A stretch of DNA of 64,000 nucleotides from NCBI RefSeq assembly GCF_900091595.1, contig NZ_FMCW01000018.1, forward strand, positions 106,529 through 170,528. Reading direction: 5' to 3'. The translations under genes were made by a program, and so were the position numbers. Positions 25,249-33,519 of this stretch are shown piece after piece. Within the stretch, counting starts at the first letter, position 1. Each line of letters begins with the position of its first letter. The stretch is from Micromonospora haikouensis (GTDB lineage Bacteria; Actinomycetota; Actinomycetes; Mycobacteriales; Micromonosporaceae). The notes beneath the pieces are model-generated. The model ran no database searches, was not told the DNA's origin, and was given only the letters and a program-made list of their open reading frames with translations.

Positions 25249-26541
25249 TCAGCCCGGGTCGGACGCGGCCAGCAGCTCCCGCGCGGAGAGCGCGGTGCGC
25301 AGCACCGTCGCCGTGTCGGGATCGAGCGGGTCGACGCCGAGCAGCCGCTTGATCAAACCCACCCGGTAGCCGACCGAGTTGCGGTGCAGGTGCAGGCGCT
25401 CGCTGACGGCCTGCCGGCTGCCCCCGGTGGCCAGCCAGCAGTCCAGGGTGCGCAGCAGGTCGTCGCGGTGCGCGATCGGCCCCAGGTGCCGCCGCACGAA
25501 CCAGCGCAGCCGCTCGTCGGGCACGGCCAGCAGGACCTGGTGCAGCCCGGCCCGACCGAACGACAGCTCCGGCGGCGCGTCCGGCTGGCGCAGCAGCAGG
25601 CTCAGCAGGCGGTCCGCGTCGCGGAACGACGCCGCCGTCCGGGCGGCCCCGCTGACCGTCGCGCCGCTGGCCACCCGCACCTGCCCCACGCCGACGATCT
25701 GGTCCAGCCGGGCCCGCAGCCGGGTCGCCTCACGCTCGACGTCCTCGCCGTGCAGCAGGGTCCAGGCCCGCCGTCCCTCGGCGAGCACGGGCCGGTCCAG
25801 CCAGCTCAGCGCCGACGCCCAGCGCCGCTGCTGGGCCCCGGTGTAACCGATCCCGGCGACCGCGTGCGGCTGGTCCAGCCGCCACCCGTGCGTCGCCCCG
25901 GCCCGCAGCAGGTCGGCCTCGGTGAACCCGCGCGGGCCGACGACCCCACCGGAGCCGGCGACGCCGGGCGGGACGCCCGCACCGAGCGGGTCGCCGGGGC
26001 CGGGCGGGCGGACGCCGTCACGCAGCGCCCGCAGCACGGCCGCGGCGTCGGCGAGGGCGGGCGGCGGGGGCGACTCGCGGCGTACGGCGTCGATCAGCAG
26101 CGCGGTGGTCGCGGCCCGCGCCAGGTCGAGCTGCCCGGCGGTGACCGGCTCGGCCACCAGCAGCGCGCCGAGCCGCCGCTGCCCCGCGCCGACCGGCACG
26201 GCGCGGCCGGTCCACCCGTCGGCGCAGCGGACCCGGCCCGCGACGATCCCCGGCACCGGCCCGCCGCCGGCCCGGGAGCCGGCCAGCGCCCGGCGTACGT
26301 CGTCGGGGTCGGCGCCGCGGGCGTCGCCGGCCGCGCCGTCGCTGGCGGCCAGCAGCTCCCCGGCCTCGGAGACCAGCCGGCAGGCCGCCCCGACGCGCTG
26401 CGCGAGCGCGGCCAGCAGGCCCGGCCAGCCGGCGCCGCCGAAGGCCAACTCGGCGAGGGCCTGGGCGAACACGGCCGGCGGCGGCCCGGTCGCGACGGTC
26501 AGCCGCGTCCGGGCCGCCGGAAGCTCGCCCGGCCGGGTCAC
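25249..26541 (-). CDS. PucR/CdaR-type transcriptional regulator
   Basis: Regulator of 430 residues with an N-terminal sensory part (about 1-180) and the C-terminal PucR helix-turn-helix (about 360-430), recognised from LRTLDCWLATGGSRQAVSER, LHLHRNSVGYRVGLIKRLLG and the final LRTALSARELLAA. Such regulators control purine, amino-acid and aromatic catabolism. Its GTG start overlaps the aldehyde dehydrogenase stop (GTGA), so it is co-translated with that enzyme, and it lies upstream of the transport operon on the same strand. Confidence 0.9.
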   Translation of the reverse strand: MTRPGELPAARTRLTVATGPPPAVFAQALAELAFGGAGWPGLLAALAQRVGAACRLVSEAGELLAASDGAAGDARGADPDDVRRALAGSRAGGGPVPGIVAGRVRCADGWTGRAVPVGAGQRRLGALLVAEPVTAGQLDLARAATTALLIDAVRRESPPPPALADAAAVLRALRDGVRPPGPGDPLGAGVPPGVAGSGGVVGPRGFTEADLLRAGATHGWRLDQPHAVAGIGYTGAQQRRWASALSWLDRPVLAEGRRAWTLLHGEDVEREATRLRARLDQIVGVGQVRVASGATVSGAARTAASFRDADRLLSLLLRQPDAPPELSFGRAGLHQVLLAVPDERLRWFVRRHLGPIAHRDDLLRTLDCWLATGGSRQAVSERLHLHRNSVGYRVGLIKRLLGVDPLDPDTATVLRTALSARELLAASDPG

Positions 26542-28007
26542 GCCGATGGGCGGTCGAGCAGGCGGACCGCCACGGCCTTCTCCTGGGTGTACTCGCGCAG
26601 CGCCGCGTAGCCGCCGCCCCGGCTGAACCCGCTCTCCTTCTGCATGTTGAACGGGAAGCCGATCACCCCGGCGTCGTGGAACTGGTTGACCGCCACCTGG
26701 CCGCTGCGCGCGTCGGCGGCGACCCGCAGCGCCCGGGAGACGTCACTGGTCCAGATGCAGGTCAGCAGCCCGAAGTCGGTGCCGTTGACCAGCGCCACGG
26801 CCTCGTCGACGCCGCGGAAGCCCTGCACGGCCAGCACCGGGCCGAAGACCTCCTCGCGGGCCAGCCGCATGCCGGAGTCGACCCCGTCGAAGACGGTCGG
26901 CGCGACGAACCAGCCGTCGCCGTGGCGTCCGCCGGCCGACTCGCCGCCGGTGACCAGCCGGGCCCCGGCGGTCGGGGCCTCGGCCAGGAAGCCGCGCACC
27001 CGGTCGTACTGGGCCTGGCTGACCAGCGGCCCCATGTCCAGGTCCTGGTCCCATGCGCCGGTACGCACGGCCGCCATGCCGGCGGCGACCCGCTCCACCA
27101 CCTCGGCGCGGATCGACTCCTCGACCAGCAGCCGGGACCCGGCGTAGCAGTTCTGCCCGGCGTTCTCGGTGATCGAGGTGACGATCGCCGGGATCGCCAC
27201 GTCCAGGTCGGCGTCGGCGAAGACGACGTTCGGGGACTTGCCGCCCAGCTCCAGCTTCACGGGGACGAGGTTCTCGGCGGCGGCCCGCATGACGGCCCGG
27301 CCGGTCACCGTGGACCCGACGAAGCTGATGTGGTCGACGTCGCGGTGCCCGGTGAGCGCGGTGCCCGCCTCGGGGCCGAGGCCGGTGACGGCGTTGAGCA
27401 CGCCCGGCGGCAGGCCGGCCCGGCGGGCCAGCTCGGCCAGGGCGAACGGGGCCAGCGGCGCGATCTCGGAGGGCTTGAGCACGACGGTGTTGCCGGCGGC
27501 GAGGGCCGGGGCGACGTTGGCCGCGGTGAGCACGGCGGGCACGTTCCACGGGATGATCACGGCGCACACGCCGTACGGCTCGGGGCGGGTGTAGCCGAAG
27601 TAGTCCGGCGTGCGGGTGGGCAGGGTGACGCCGGTGAGCTTGTCGGCCGCGCCGGCGAAGTAGTCGACGATGCCGTGCGCGATGTACATGTTGAGACGCC
27701 CGCCGGAGCGGGGCTTGCCCACGTCCCGCGCCTCGTGGGCGGCGAGTTCCTCGACGTGAGCGGCGATCAGGTCGGCCCAGCGGCGCAGGATCGCCCCGCG
27801 CTCGGTGGGTGAGGTCGCCGCCCAGGCGGGAAAGGCCCGGCGGGCCGCCGCGACGGCGGCGTCGACGTCGGCCGCCCGGGCCTGCGCCACCGGCTGGATG
27901 GGCGCGCGGGTCGCGGGATCGAGCACCGGCAGCTCGCCCTGGTCGGCGGCGGCGACCCAGGCGCCGTCGATGAGCTGGCGGGCGGGGGGAATGTCCAGGT
28001 CAGCCAT
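26538..28007 (-). CDS. NAD(P)+ aldehyde dehydrogenase
   Basis: ALDH-superfamily enzyme of 489 residues oxidising an aldehyde to its acid. The cofactor region is IIPWNVPAVLTA and VLKPSEIAPLAPF. The general base Glu lies in VKLELGGKSPNVVF near residue 257 and the nucleophilic Cys in NAGQNCYAGSRLL near 290. It ends in a typical oligomerisation tail. AAGG lies 8 bases before ATG 28007. It shares a divergent control region with the zinc alcohol dehydrogenase, which strongly suggests consecutive alcohol and aldehyde oxidation. Most like betaine/aromatic aldehyde dehydrogenases. Confidence 0.95.
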   Translation of the reverse strand: MADLDIPPARQLIDGAWVAAADQGELPVLDPATRAPIQPVAQARAADVDAAVAAARRAFPAWAATSPTERGAILRRWADLIAAHVEELAAHEARDVGKPRSGGRLNMYIAHGIVDYFAGAADKLTGVTLPTRTPDYFGYTRPEPYGVCAVIIPWNVPAVLTAANVAPALAAGNTVVLKPSEIAPLAPFALAELARRAGLPPGVLNAVTGLGPEAGTALTGHRDVDHISFVGSTVTGRAVMRAAAENLVPVKLELGGKSPNVVFADADLDVAIPAIVTSITENAGQNCYAGSRLLVEESIRAEVVERVAAGMAAVRTGAWDQDLDMGPLVSQAQYDRVRGFLAEAPTAGARLVTGGESAGGRHGDGWFVAPTVFDGVDSGMRLAREEVFGPVLAVQGFRGVDEAVALVNGTDFGLLTCIWTSDVSRALRVAADARSGQVAVNQFHDAGVIGFPFNMQKESGFSRGGGYAALREYTQEKAVAVRLLDRPSA

Positions 28008-28026
28008 GAGGGAATCCTTGACCCTT

Positions 28027-28043
28027 CATGTTTCACATGTCAA
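28027..28043. promoter_or_regulatory. Palindrome in the ALDH/ADH divergent region
   Basis: CATGT-TTC-ACATG (28027-28039) overlaps a minus-strand TTGACA (28043-28038). No good -10 partner is visible for it. It is a candidate operator acting on both divergent genes, similar in arm sequence to the palindrome at 5553-5566. Confidence 0.45.
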
Positions 28044-28080
28044 GATGCAGTCTCGCTTTGTGAGTTGACCGGGAGGACGT

Positions 28081-29163
28081 GTGCGGATCACTGCGGCGGT
28101 GCTGGAGAGCGCGGGAGCGCCGTTCACCCTCCAGCAGCTCGACCTCGCCGAGCCGGGGCCGGACGAGGTGCTGGTGCGGGTGGACAGCGTCGGCGTCTGC
28201 GGCACGGACCTGGAGTTCTCGAACTTCTTCCCCACCCCGGCGGTCCTCGGCCACGAGGGCAGCGGCGTGGTGGAGCAGGTGGGCGGGCGGGTCACCGGCG
28301 TCGCCGTCGGGGACCACGTGGCCATGAGCTTCGCCTCCTGCGGCGAGTGCCCGCTCTGCCTCGGCGGAAACCCGGCGTACTGTCGCCGGTTCGACGCCGT
28401 GAACTTCGCCGGGCGGCGGCCGGACGGCAGTTCGGCGCTGTCCCTCGACGGCGCGCCCGTCAACGGCCACTTCCTGGGCCAGTCGTCCTTCGCCACCCAC
28501 GTGGTCGCCCCGGCCCGCGCCGTGGTGCCCGTCGCGAAGGAGATCGACCTGCGGGTCGTCGGCCCGTTCGGCTGCGGCTTCGGCACCGGCGCCGGCGCGG
28601 TGCTCAACGTGCTGCGCCCGGAGGTCGGGTCGTCGCTGGTCGTCTTCGGCGCGGGCGCGGTCGGCGTCGCGGCGATCCTGGCCGCCCGTGCGGCCGGCTG
28701 CGCCGTGGTGGCCGCCGTGGACGTCAACGCCGGCAAGCTGGACACCGCGCGGCTGCTCGGCGCGACCCACGGGGTGCACTCGGCCGCCGGGGACCCGCGC
28801 GAACTGCTGGCGGCGATCGCCCCGCACGGCTTCGACGTCGCGATCGACACCACCGGCCGGGAGGACGTGCTGCGCACGGCGGTGGAGGTCCTCGGCCCGC
28901 TGGGCCGCTGCGGCGTCATCGGCGTCGGGCCGAGCGAGCGGATGAGCTTCGACTGGCGCAGCATCCTCAACGGCCGCACCGTCACCGGCATCATCGGCGG
29001 CAACAGCCTGCCTCAGGTCTTCCTGCCGAAGCTGCTCGACCTGCACGCCGCCGGCCGGTTCCCGGTGGACCGGCTGATCACCTACTTCCCGTTCGAGCAG
29101 ATCAACGAGGCGGTGGCCGCGGTACGCGCCGGCGAGGTCGGCAAGGCCGTCCTCACCTTCTGA
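28081..29163 (+). CDS. Zinc-dependent alcohol dehydrogenase (aryl-alcohol type)
   Basis: MDR alcohol dehydrogenase of 360 residues. The catalytic zinc Cys is in VGVCGTDLEF and the following GHEGSGVVEQVG. The structural zinc loop is CGECPLCLGGNPAYC near residue 86. FGCGFGTGAGAVLNVL (third catalytic ligand) and the NAD fold VVFGAGAVGVAAILAARAAG near 182 follow. The layout resembles benzyl/aryl-alcohol dehydrogenases. GGGAGG precedes GTG 28081. It lies between a divergent aldehyde dehydrogenase and a P450, so it probably oxidises the P450-made alcohol. Confidence 0.93.
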   Translation: MRITAAVLESAGAPFTLQQLDLAEPGPDEVLVRVDSVGVCGTDLEFSNFFPTPAVLGHEGSGVVEQVGGRVTGVAVGDHVAMSFASCGECPLCLGGNPAYCRRFDAVNFAGRRPDGSSALSLDGAPVNGHFLGQSSFATHVVAPARAVVPVAKEIDLRVVGPFGCGFGTGAGAVLNVLRPEVGSSLVVFGAGAVGVAAILAARAAGCAVVAAVDVNAGKLDTARLLGATHGVHSAAGDPRELLAAIAPHGFDVAIDTTGREDVLRTAVEVLGPLGRCGVIGVGPSERMSFDWRSILNGRTVTGIIGGNSLPQVFLPKLLDLHAAGRFPVDRLITYFPFEQINEAVAAVRAGEVGKAVLTF

Positions 29164-29278
29164 TGCTCGATTCGCAACACCGTCTCGTGATGCGAGCGCG
29201 CTACGCTCGTCGTCCGACACCCCAGTGGCGCGGCTGGGCAACACCGCGCAGCGTCCCGCACCCGTGGAGCTCGTCCCC

Positions 29279-31504
29279 ATGACCGAACACCAGCTGACCA
29301 CACCGGCCGCCCCCTTCGACCACCACTCGGCCGAGTGCAACGCCGACCCCGTGGGCTACTACGAGGCGTACCGGCAGACCTGCCCGGTCGGGCGCACCAC
29401 CGCGCACGGCGGCTTCGTCTACACCACCCGGTACGCCGACGTGGTCCGCATCGCCCGCGACGACGACGCCTTCTCCTCCGCCCGGTCCGTCGCCGGGGGC
29501 GACGGCACCGCCATCGTCATCCCCCGGGGCCCCGGCCTGGAGCAGTACCCGATCGAGCTGGACCCGCCGGCCGCCACGGAGTACCGGGACCTGATCAACC
29601 CGCTGCTCACCCAGGACGCGGTGGCGACGCTGGCCCCGATGATCGCCCGGCACACCACCCGCGTGATCGACTTGTTCATCACCGAGGGCTCGGTCGACTT
29701 CGTCCGTGACCTGACCAACCCGCTGCCGGCCGCCGTCACCCTCGACTGGCTGGGCTTCCCGGAGGCCGACTGGGCCAAGCTCGCCGGCCCCATCCACGAC
29801 ATCTTCGCCGCGCTGCCCGGCAGCGAACGCGCCGCGCGCGGGGCCGCCGGCCTGGCGTACCTCGACCAGCGCATCCGCGAGCTGATCGTCGAGCGCCGCG
29901 CGCAGCCGACCGGCGACGCCGTGAGCTACCTGGCCACCCAGCGCCGCCCCGACGGCGAGCTGTTCGACGCCGACGAGCTGGTCTCCGTCATCGGGCTGCT
30001 GATCGCCGGCGGGGTCGACACCACCACGTCGCTGACCGGGTCCACGCTGGTGCACCTGAGCCGCCACCCGGAGGACCGGCAGCGGCTGATCGACTCCCCC
30101 GACCTGCTGCACAACGCCACCGAGGAGTTCCTGCGGGCGTTCGCCCCGTCGCAGTCGATGGCCCGCACCGCCCGCGCCGACGCCGAGGTGGGCGGCTGCC
30201 CGGTCACGGCCGGCGAGCGGGTGCTGATCCCCTGGGTGGCCGCCAACCACGACCCGGCGGTGTTCCCCGAGCCCGAGCAGATCCGGCTCGACCGCGACGC
30301 CACCCGGCACCTCAGCTTCGGCATCGGCAGCCACCGCTGCGCCGGCGCGCACCTGGCCCGCCTCATGTTCCGCGAGATGATCACGCAGGTGCTCACCCGG
30401 CTGCCCGACTACCGGGTCGTCGAGGAGGGCCTGGTCACCTACCCGACCCGGGGCAACCAGACCGGCTGGGACGCCGTACCCGCCGTGTTCACCCCCGGCC
30501 CCCGCGCCGCCGACACCCCGGGCACACGCCCGGCCACGGGCCCGACCGTCGACCGGGACCTGCGCGTGGAGGTCACGGCCGTCGCCGCCGACGACGTGCT
30601 GGAGGTACGCCTCGCCGACGCCACCGGCGCGCCGCTGCCGCCCTGGGCGCCCGGGGCGCACCTGGAGGTGCGGCTGCCGTCGGGCCGGGTCCGGCAGTAT
30701 TCCCTGTGCGGCGACCCGGACGACGCCCACCACTACCGCATCGCGGCCCTGCGCGAGGCGGGCGGCCGGGGCGGCTCGGTGGAGCTGCACGCGGTGGCCC
30801 GCGCCGGGGCGACCCTGTCCGTGCGCGGCCCGCGCAACCACTTCCCGCTCGTCGACGCCCCCGGCTACCTGTTCCTCGCCGGCGGCATCGGCATCACCCC
30901 GATCCTGGCGATGGCCCGCGAGGCACACCGCCGGGGCGCGCCGTTCCGGCTGGTGTACGGCGGGCGCACCCGCGCCTCGATGGCCTTCGCCGACGAGGTC
31001 GTGGCGCTCGCCGGGGATCGGGCCACCCTGCTGCCGCAGGACGAGGCCGGCCTGCCCGACCTGGCGGCGCTCGTCGCGTCCGCCGGGCCGGACACCGCCA
31101 TCTACTGCTGCGGGCCCACCGCCATGATCGGCGCGCTGGAGCGGACCTGCGCCGAGGCGGGCCGGTCGGGCCAGCTGCACGTCGAGCGGTTCACCGCCGG
31201 CGACGACCTGGAGGTCGCCTTCGACCCGGCGGCCAACACCGAGTTCGAGGTGCACCTCGCCCGCACCGGGGCGACCGTACGGGTGCCGAGGGACCGCCGG
31301 ATGATCGACGTGCTGCGCGAGACGGTGCCCGGCCTGACGTACGACTGCGAGAAGGGCTACTGCGGCGCGTGCGAGACGCGGGTGCTGGCCGGCGCGCCGG
31401 AGCACCGCGACTCGCTGCTCACCGAAGCCGAGCGCGCGGCCGGACGCAGCATGATGATCTGCGTGGGCCGCAGCTGCTCCGAACGACTGGTGCTGGACCT
31501 CTAG
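29279..31504 (+). CDS. Self-sufficient cytochrome P450 fused to phthalate-type reductase
   Basis: Protein of 741 residues carrying its whole electron chain. P450 domain about 1-405: I-helix AGGVDTTT, ExxR in EEFLRAF, heme loop FGIGSHRCAGAHLA with Cys354. Reductase about 425-741: FMN motif RQYSLCG, NADH motif GGIGITPIL and YCCGPTAM, and a C-terminal plant-type 2Fe-2S domain with Cys690, Cys695, Cys698 and Cys728. This is the P450-PFOR architecture of the CYP116B class, which hydroxylates or dealkylates small aromatics using NADH. GGAG lies 9 bases before ATG 29279. It is 115 bases after the alcohol dehydrogenase gene and probably co-regulated. Confidence 0.95.
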   Translation: MTEHQLTTPAAPFDHHSAECNADPVGYYEAYRQTCPVGRTTAHGGFVYTTRYADVVRIARDDDAFSSARSVAGGDGTAIVIPRGPGLEQYPIELDPPAATEYRDLINPLLTQDAVATLAPMIARHTTRVIDLFITEGSVDFVRDLTNPLPAAVTLDWLGFPEADWAKLAGPIHDIFAALPGSERAARGAAGLAYLDQRIRELIVERRAQPTGDAVSYLATQRRPDGELFDADELVSVIGLLIAGGVDTTTSLTGSTLVHLSRHPEDRQRLIDSPDLLHNATEEFLRAFAPSQSMARTARADAEVGGCPVTAGERVLIPWVAANHDPAVFPEPEQIRLDRDATRHLSFGIGSHRCAGAHLARLMFREMITQVLTRLPDYRVVEEGLVTYPTRGNQTGWDAVPAVFTPGPRAADTPGTRPATGPTVDRDLRVEVTAVAADDVLEVRLADATGAPLPPWAPGAHLEVRLPSGRVRQYSLCGDPDDAHHYRIAALREAGGRGGSVELHAVARAGATLSVRGPRNHFPLVDAPGYLFLAGGIGITPILAMAREAHRRGAPFRLVYGGRTRASMAFADEVVALAGDRATLLPQDEAGLPDLAALVASAGPDTAIYCCGPTAMIGALERTCAEAGRSGQLHVERFTAGDDLEVAFDPAANTEFEVHLARTGATVRVPRDRRMIDVLRETVPGLTYDCEKGYCGACETRVLAGAPEHRDSLLTEAERAAGRSMMICVGRSCSERLVLDL

Positions 31505-31564
31505 CACCCGCCTGCTGAGCGGGCCGGCCCTCGCACCGGGGCCGGCCCGTTCGGCGTGATGGGG

Positions 31565-31845
31565 CTACGGGCCCGCGGGGCCGTTGCGGGCCGCCAGCGC
31601 GTCGAGGATCAGGTCGAGGCCGAACTCGAACTGCCCGCCGAAGTGGTAGCCGGGCTGCCGGACGTGCTGCGTCGCGAACTCGACCAGGTGCGGGTAGTCG
31701 CCCGCCGCGAACCCCTCCATGATCGACTCCGCGACCTCGGTGGCGGCGTCGCCGCCGTCGAACGGCAGCGACACCTCCTGCAACACGAAGCCGAAGACGT
31801 ACGCGTACGCGTGGGCGGTCATCGGCAGCGAGAAGCCCCCGGCCC
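31565..31845 (-). pseudogene. TetR-type regulator, C-terminal remnant
   Basis: The minus strand encodes a TetR-like ligand-domain end: FGFVLQEVSLPFDGG, VAESIMEGFAAGDYPHLVE and GGQFEFGLDLILDALAARN. The reading frame remains open only to about 31845-31930 and no helix-turn-helix is present. At that point sequence on the opposite strand becomes the end of an element gene. The regulator has therefore lost its N-terminal half, most likely when an integrative element inserted or was deleted. Confidence 0.7.
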
Positions 31846-31930
31846 GGCAGAGCTGGGTTACCTCTGCGTGCGCGCCCGCGCCCGGGAGCTGGAGGCCGCC
31901 CTGGAGCGTGGGGACGAGGTGACGGCATGA
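31845..31930 (+). pseudogene. 3' end of a truncated element gene
   Basis: In frame up to TGA at 31928-31930 reads LGYLCVRARARELEAALERG followed by DEVTA. The composition and third-base G+C are coding-like, and the stop overlaps the start of the next small ORF as ATGA. No start exists because upstream sequence is the TetR remnant on the other strand. Interpreted as the surviving tail of a small mobile-element gene. Confidence 0.45.
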
Positions 31931-32025
31931 GGTTCCGACTCATCCCCTGGGATCTGGTCCTGGTGTGCGTAGTCTTCGTGGCGCTCTCCCTGGCCGCCTT
32001 CCACGCCTGCCGCATGGTCGCCTGA
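31927..32025 (+). CDS. 32-residue single-pass membrane microprotein
   Basis: ATG at 31927 overlaps the preceding stop (ATGA). The product is basic at the start (MRFRLIPWD) followed by one hydrophobic segment LVLVCVVFVALSLAAFHACR. Small membrane proteins of this type occur in transfer gene blocks of actinomycete integrative elements; that assignment is by context. A strong hairpin follows 12 bases after the stop. Confidence 0.45.
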   Translation: MRFRLIPWDLVLVCVVFVALSLAAFHACRMVA

Positions 32026-32037
32026 CGCGCAAGGAAG

Positions 32038-32069
32038 GAGGCCCCGCCGGCTGGTGCCGGCGGGGCCTC
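32038..32069 (+). terminator. Terminator hairpin after the microprotein
   Basis: GAGGCCCCGCCGGC / GCCGGCGGGGCCTC, a perfect 14-base stem with a TGGT loop. Confidence 0.8.
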
Positions 32070-32565
32070 ATCGTTCGGTCTGGCTGCCCTGGCTGCAACG
32101 AAATCCCCAGGCCAGGGGCCATGTCCGGCTGGTTGGGCCTGGCTGGGCGGTGTCGACAACCTTCTCCTTCACCTCGCCCCCCTTCGCAGAACAAGTTGCG
32201 CAGAGGCCAGGTACGCCGGGGCCGCCGCTGTCCATCCTGGGCCACTTGACGTAGCGAACCTGCCGCTGATGTGCACGAGGGGCAGCACCTCGTGCCGCCG
32301 CGAAAGCCCAACGCTCCGGAAGGGCTGCCGGTATCGTCCCCCGATCAACCCCAGCGCACATAAGCGTGAGCGGGTCCAGCTCTACGGCCTCCGACTCCCG
32401 GCGTCCTTCGTGATCCAGCACGAAGTAGGACCTGAAAGTCCTCTCGCCTCCGGCTCCCTGGACCTTCTCCACCGTGAGGACCGCGCTCCGGGTGGCCCGG
32501 GTCCAGCGATGACCCCCCGCGCGTTCGGTCCCGGGTCCGGGTCCTCCCGGATCCTGACGGGGCAT
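32068..32565 (-). CDS. Doubtful hypothetical protein in the element scar
   Basis: Open frame of 165 codons with no recognisable domain. A central part (TVEKVQGAGGERTFRSYFVL) looks protein-like, with mixed charged residues, but third-position G+C is below that of neighbours and the ends look random. The nearest ribosome-site candidate is weak. It may be a decayed element gene or chance. Confidence 0.25.
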   Translation of the reverse strand: MPRQDPGGPGPGTERAGGHRWTRATRSAVLTVEKVQGAGGERTFRSYFVLDHEGRRESEAVELDPLTLMCAGVDRGTIPAALPERWAFAAARGAAPRAHQRQVRYVKWPRMDSGGPGVPGLCATCSAKGGEVKEKVVDTAQPGPTSRTWPLAWGFRCSQGSQTER

Positions 32566-32621
32566 GGTCCCGGGACCACTGTCGGACCCACCGGGTCCCG
32601 CTGGGTCCCGCCCGGGTCTAG

Positions 32622-32726
32622 AAGGTCCCCGGGGAGGCCGCGGCGGTGGAGGCCATGGACCCGCTGTCGCGCTACGGCCAGGAGAAGGCCACCAGGCCGA
32701 AGGCGAAGGTGAAGGCCACCGCCTGA
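32622..32726 (+). pseudogene. C-terminal fragment of an element gene
   Basis: Frame ending at TGA 32724-32726 reads VPGEAAAVEAMDPLSRYGQE followed by a Lys-rich end. A stop lies directly upstream (TAG at 32619-32621). The coding-like composition and a strong terminator 11 bases later suggest the tail of a deleted gene. Family unknown. Confidence 0.3.
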
Positions 32727-32737
32727 GCCCTGACGGA

Positions 32738-32769
32738 CAACGGCCCGGACCAGTCGGTCCGGGCCGTTG
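32738..32769 (+). terminator. Terminator hairpin
   Basis: CAACGGCCCGGACC / GGTCCGGGCCGTTG, a perfect 14-base stem with an AGTC loop, between the fragment at 32622-32726 and the convergent excisionase-like gene. Confidence 0.8.
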
Positions 32770-32790
32770 CGTGTCTGCTGTTCTGGCCGC

Positions 32791-33006
32791 TCAGCTCTCC
32801 TCATCGGCTGCGGCGTCCCGGGCCTGGTGGGGCCGGTAGGTCCTGATCCACGTCTCTACCGCCGCGCGCTCCCAGACCCGCACCTTGCCGCTGGCCACCG
32901 TGTCCAGGGGCGCGGGGAAGGTCTTGCGGTTCGTGATCTCCGTGGCCCTCGTGCGCGACACGCCGCCAAGCATCTCGGCGATGTCGGAAAGAGCCACCAA
33001 TCTCAC
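32791..33006 (-). CDS. Excisionase/AlpA-like helix-turn-helix protein
   Basis: Protein of 71 residues with a MerR/Xis-type winged helix: VALSDIAEMLGGVSRTRATE is the helix-turn-helix, followed by the wing FPAPLDTVASGKVRVWERAA and the helix VETWIRTYRP. This pattern is standard for excisionases and AlpA-like regulators of actinomycete integrative elements. GTG at 33006 is chosen as the first start giving the domain edge. It is divergent from the Cys-rich gene at 33181. No integrase partner is present. Confidence 0.8.
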   Translation of the reverse strand: MRLVALSDIAEMLGGVSRTRATEITNRKTFPAPLDTVASGKVRVWERAAVETWIRTYRPHQARDAAADEES

Positions 33007-33019
33007 GCCCAGACCGTAT

Positions 33020-33087
33020 GCACGTGCTACCGGTACACGTTGCCAGTCCGTACGTAACCGCCTGCAAGCTTGACGGTGTGCACGTTG
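33020..33087. promoter_or_regulatory. Repeated sites between xis-like and divergent gene
   Basis: Direct repeats GTACACGTTG (33033-33042) and GTGCACGTTG (33078-33087), plus palindrome GCACGTGC (33020-33027). A TTGACG -35-like box (about 33070-33075) faces the rightward gene. Likely binding sites for an element regulator. Confidence 0.4.
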
Positions 33088-33180
33088 AAAGGGAAGCTGT
33101 AGTGGCAATCGCAACTGGTGAGCGGTCCGGGTACGCGAGCGGGGCTCCGTGCCCGGACCTGCCTGTCTCTGGAGGTGGGA

Positions 33181-33519
33181 ATGGTGATGGACGACGGGCC
33201 GCCCAGTCGCGCGGACCTGTTCCTGGCGGCCAGGCGGAGCGCGGAACAGCACCGTGACGGCAAGCGATGCGGATCATGCACGGGGCACGGCGGGTGCCGC
33301 CAGTGGCGCTGGGCGGAGGACCACCTGGCCGGCTGGGTGGCGGAGCGGCACGGTACCGATGTGCTGGCGCGGTGGCGGGAGGTCCGCCGCCGGCATGGGT
33401 ACTGGCACGGCCCAGGAAAGCCGTGCTCGTACTGCCAGCGGGACGGGTGCTGGCTGGACGATTACGCCCGAAAGCAACTGGCCGCCGTGGAGCGGGCGGC
33501 GGACGGCGCGCGGGCATGA
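33181..33519 (+). CDS. Cys-rich small protein of the element remnant
   Basis: Protein of 112 residues with two cysteine clusters, CGSCTGHGGC (about 29-38) and CSYCQRDGC (about 83-91), separated by a Trp/Arg-rich helical segment (RQWRWAEDHLAGWVAERHG). The spacing suggests zinc binding, perhaps a nucleic-acid binding module. I do not recognise a named family. GGAGG is 5 bases before ATG 33181. Its stop overlaps the next gene (ATGA), so both are one translational unit. Confidence 0.65.
   Translation: MVMDDGPPSRADLFLAARRSAEQHRDGKRCGSCTGHGGCRQWRWAEDHLAGWVAERHGTDVLARWREVRRRHGYWHGPGKPCSYCQRDGCWLDDYARKQLAAVERAADGARA

Noticed and set aside
29164..29278. TCGCA/TGCGA arms before the P450 as an operator
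   Set aside because: Short arms with a long gap, no clear promoter, easily due to chance.
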